NCBI GenBank assembly: GCA_029339505.1
Contig: JAQISU010000245.1
Coordinates: 496,001-560,000, forward strand
Origin: Unio delphinus
Lineage: Eukaryota; Mollusca; Bivalvia; Unionida; Unionidae
Length of the DNA: 64,000 nt
Direction of reading: 5' to 3'
This document shows, piece by piece, positions 61,943 to 64,000 of this stretch. Made by a program: the position numbers and the translations under genes. The notes under the pieces were generated by a model that saw only the letters and a list, made by a program, of their open reading frames with translations, was not told the origin of the DNA and did not search any database. Positions within the stretch are counted from its first letter, which is position 1. Each line of letters starts with the position of its first letter.

Positions 61943-64000
61943 CATAAACTTAAATTACGGGTATAAAATATACATGTAAAACTACCACATTTCTTCATTT
62001 CCCATCAGAACATAATAGAGATAATTAAATATCGATTCAATTTACGACAGCTAAATAATCGAAAATTTAATATTTCAGACTTAACACCGCAATCATCTAG
62101 TAGAAATGTATTTGACTCGATTTAATCTAAAATACCAACATAATAAAGTCTTTATGTAAAGAGTATTTTATTCATAAAATTACTAATTAGAGTATGAAGA
62201 TTGTAGCAAACGTTGTATTTTAGCAAAATCAATAATAAAATTACTAGTAAATAAAAGTTCTTCAAACACACTTTTTAACACATTATATTAAATAATAGTA
62301 GGGAAATATTTAAAAGCCAATGTTGCACATGTACCTATGTTAGACCAAGCTCTTACTTAAACATCTTAACAATTAAAACTGCCTATAGTATATTAAACAT
62401 TTTACGCAGACAGTATCTAAACTGTAACGATACAAGTCTACTTTTAGTTCCGCCGAAACGGACTAATTTATGCCAAGCAAAACTAGCTCTTAACAAAGTT
62501 ACTTAGGATGAGGTCAAATATGGTCATATGTCTAGTCATTGTTTCGCCAGAATTTCAGAGTGAGGCTTCATCGTTTCTAACAGACTACCGTCTGGGTTCA
62601 TGTACGTCATTAGACAGACAATTGTGCTAGATCAACTTACTCACAACTCAGAGAAAATCTTTGGAATTTGTTAGTCCCATCACCACACCACTCACAGAAT
62701 GTAATTTGTAGGATCCAAGAGAACTGTATAGTGCAAGAGAGTTTTGCCTTAGTTCATTAGGGCGCAGTCTTTATTAAAATAGTGTATAGTAGTAAGCACA
62801 GAAACAAATGAAATTAATCCCAATATATTTTAGTAGAAAATTACTTTCAATATAATTTCATGACAAATTATTTTCAATACAGTTTAAGAGAAAATCTTGT
62901 CACTTTTTCTAAAAAGTTCAGTCCTAAATAGAAACATATTCAACAGAATAATGTTTACATGGAACACGTTAGTGTTCGACTCCCCATTTATTACCAACGC
63001 AAAAAGGGCACGAACAGTGTTCAAAATAATCCAAATATCCAAGATGTTCAGCATACGTTGGCATAGTGTTCAGTCATGAGTTGGTATTGTGTTCTATTTA
63101 CTTCGCTTGAACATTGGTGAATAATGGTGCATTTCTTGCCCGCGTTTCAACATTAAACCGCCAACTTATAATTTCGTAACCCAACCAGACATGAAAGGTT
63201 GGCAACTTGTTTCAGAACACATTTTTATTGACAGTTGATTTTAGTCTTGTTTTAGAAGTTGCAAGAGACAGACAATGCCGTATAACGTGAATGTATGTGA
63301 CGTAGTATTTGTCAATGATATCAAATATTTTACGCGTAAAAGAAATGGTTAAATTCACGATTTGGACAGGGATGTATTGAATAGAGTGTTTTCTATTCGA
63401 CAGTAATCTCGCTATCTTGAGGAGTTTTGAGCTGAGAAGGGGATTTACAAGTAGATGGGGACACTGATGACTGTATGATCAAAATGTCAATTAGTTCCTA
63501 AGTTACGACGTTTATACAAAGGTCTTTTAGACTTCATTTCATTTTGAAACTAACATACTTAAAACTTTACTTGTTACGACATTTGTGAAACGTAGCTACA
63601 GATTGTCATTCTGCTGGATGGCCTTATAATCTCAAGTATGATATTTGAAAGCTTCAAATTTTGAAGCACAAACATTCATGTTCGTTTAAAATCAGCGTTT
63701 GCGAAATACGTGCCAAGCTCTATACCGAATTTACTGTGGGTTGTTTGTGTCTAATTTACTGTGCTTTAGCTTGGAAGTTTCTTCCCGAATGGCTATTTAT
63801 CTCGTTTGTTTCGTTTTTGATGACACTATTTGCATGCAATACGTGTCATACAGGTTGCAGAATAAGCTTCTAGTAAGTATAAACCAAACGAAAATCAATG
63901 ACCCGCATTTACCAACATAGCGCGTTCCAATTATGTAACAATTCTTCAGACGGAGGTTGAGTCACTTTATATTTTTATAAACTAAGTATTACATTTAACT
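61943..64000. other. host DNA, no gene recognised
   Basis: AT-rich sequence. Small open frames near 62897, 63661 and 63699 have no recognisable content. A 40-bp word near 62430-62470 (ending AAACGGACTAA) is shared with 45678-45720 on the other side of copy D. Confidence 0.5.

Noticed and set aside
62897..63920. Host genes right of copy D
   Set aside because: The frames are short, lack splice context or recognisable motifs, and fit chance openings.

Overview
The window is metazoan nuclear DNA, probably from an invertebrate (a lophotrochozoan such as a mollusc is my guess). It has intron-split exons of a GABA-B-type receptor, LINE fragments, long microsatellites and AT-rich intergenic DNA. About three quarters is made of four related copies (A-D) of a large self-synthesising DNA element of the Polinton/Maverick (adintovirus-like) class, all in the same orientation. 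Each copy carries virus-type genes, and most genes in most copies are damaged.

Layout: 1-5556 is the right-hand part of copy A (its left part lies before the window), inserted in a LINE endonuclease fragment. 5557-about 8580 is LINE and host DNA with a 0.3 kb tandem repeat. About 8580-23683 is copy B, whose left end is cut off inside the ATPase gene. 23684-25026 holds a LINE 3' fragment and microsatellites. 25027-39807 is copy C, complete, with 251-bp terminal inverted repeats (TIRs) and a 5-bp target duplication TCTTA. 39813-45761 is host DNA with three receptor exons, a 94-bp-arm hairpin, a CAAT microsatellite and a G-rich tract. 45767-61937 is copy D, complete, with about 260-bp TIRs and target duplication ATCTA. 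61943-64000 is host DNA in which I recognise nothing.

Shared gene order: TIR; packaging ATPase (-); zinc ribbon and phospholipase A2 in overlapping frames (+); retroviral-type integrase (+); HNH module and protein-primed-type DNA polymerase B fused to an SF1 helicase (-); Cys-rich protein (+); HNH/NUMOD endonuclease (+); small conserved protein (+); large putative structural protein (+); small putative core protein (+); major capsid protein (+); adenovirus pX-like protein (+); adenain-type protease (+); fibre-like protein (+); two-helix membrane protein (+); penton/minor capsid protein (+); TIR. The left half serves replication, integration and packaging, and the right half builds the particle.

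Points most worth attention: a conserved A_AAA_AAC slippery heptamer joins the zinc ribbon to a start-codon-less phospholipase A2 in all three copies that keep this locus. A 14-16 bp CTAG-centred palindrome is inserted several times, also inside genes. The TIRs are themselves bounded by inverted copies of the element end. A polymerase-helicase fusion is followed by an out-of-frame HNH module. A 24-bp minisatellite lies beside, and resembles, the start of the gene it precedes.
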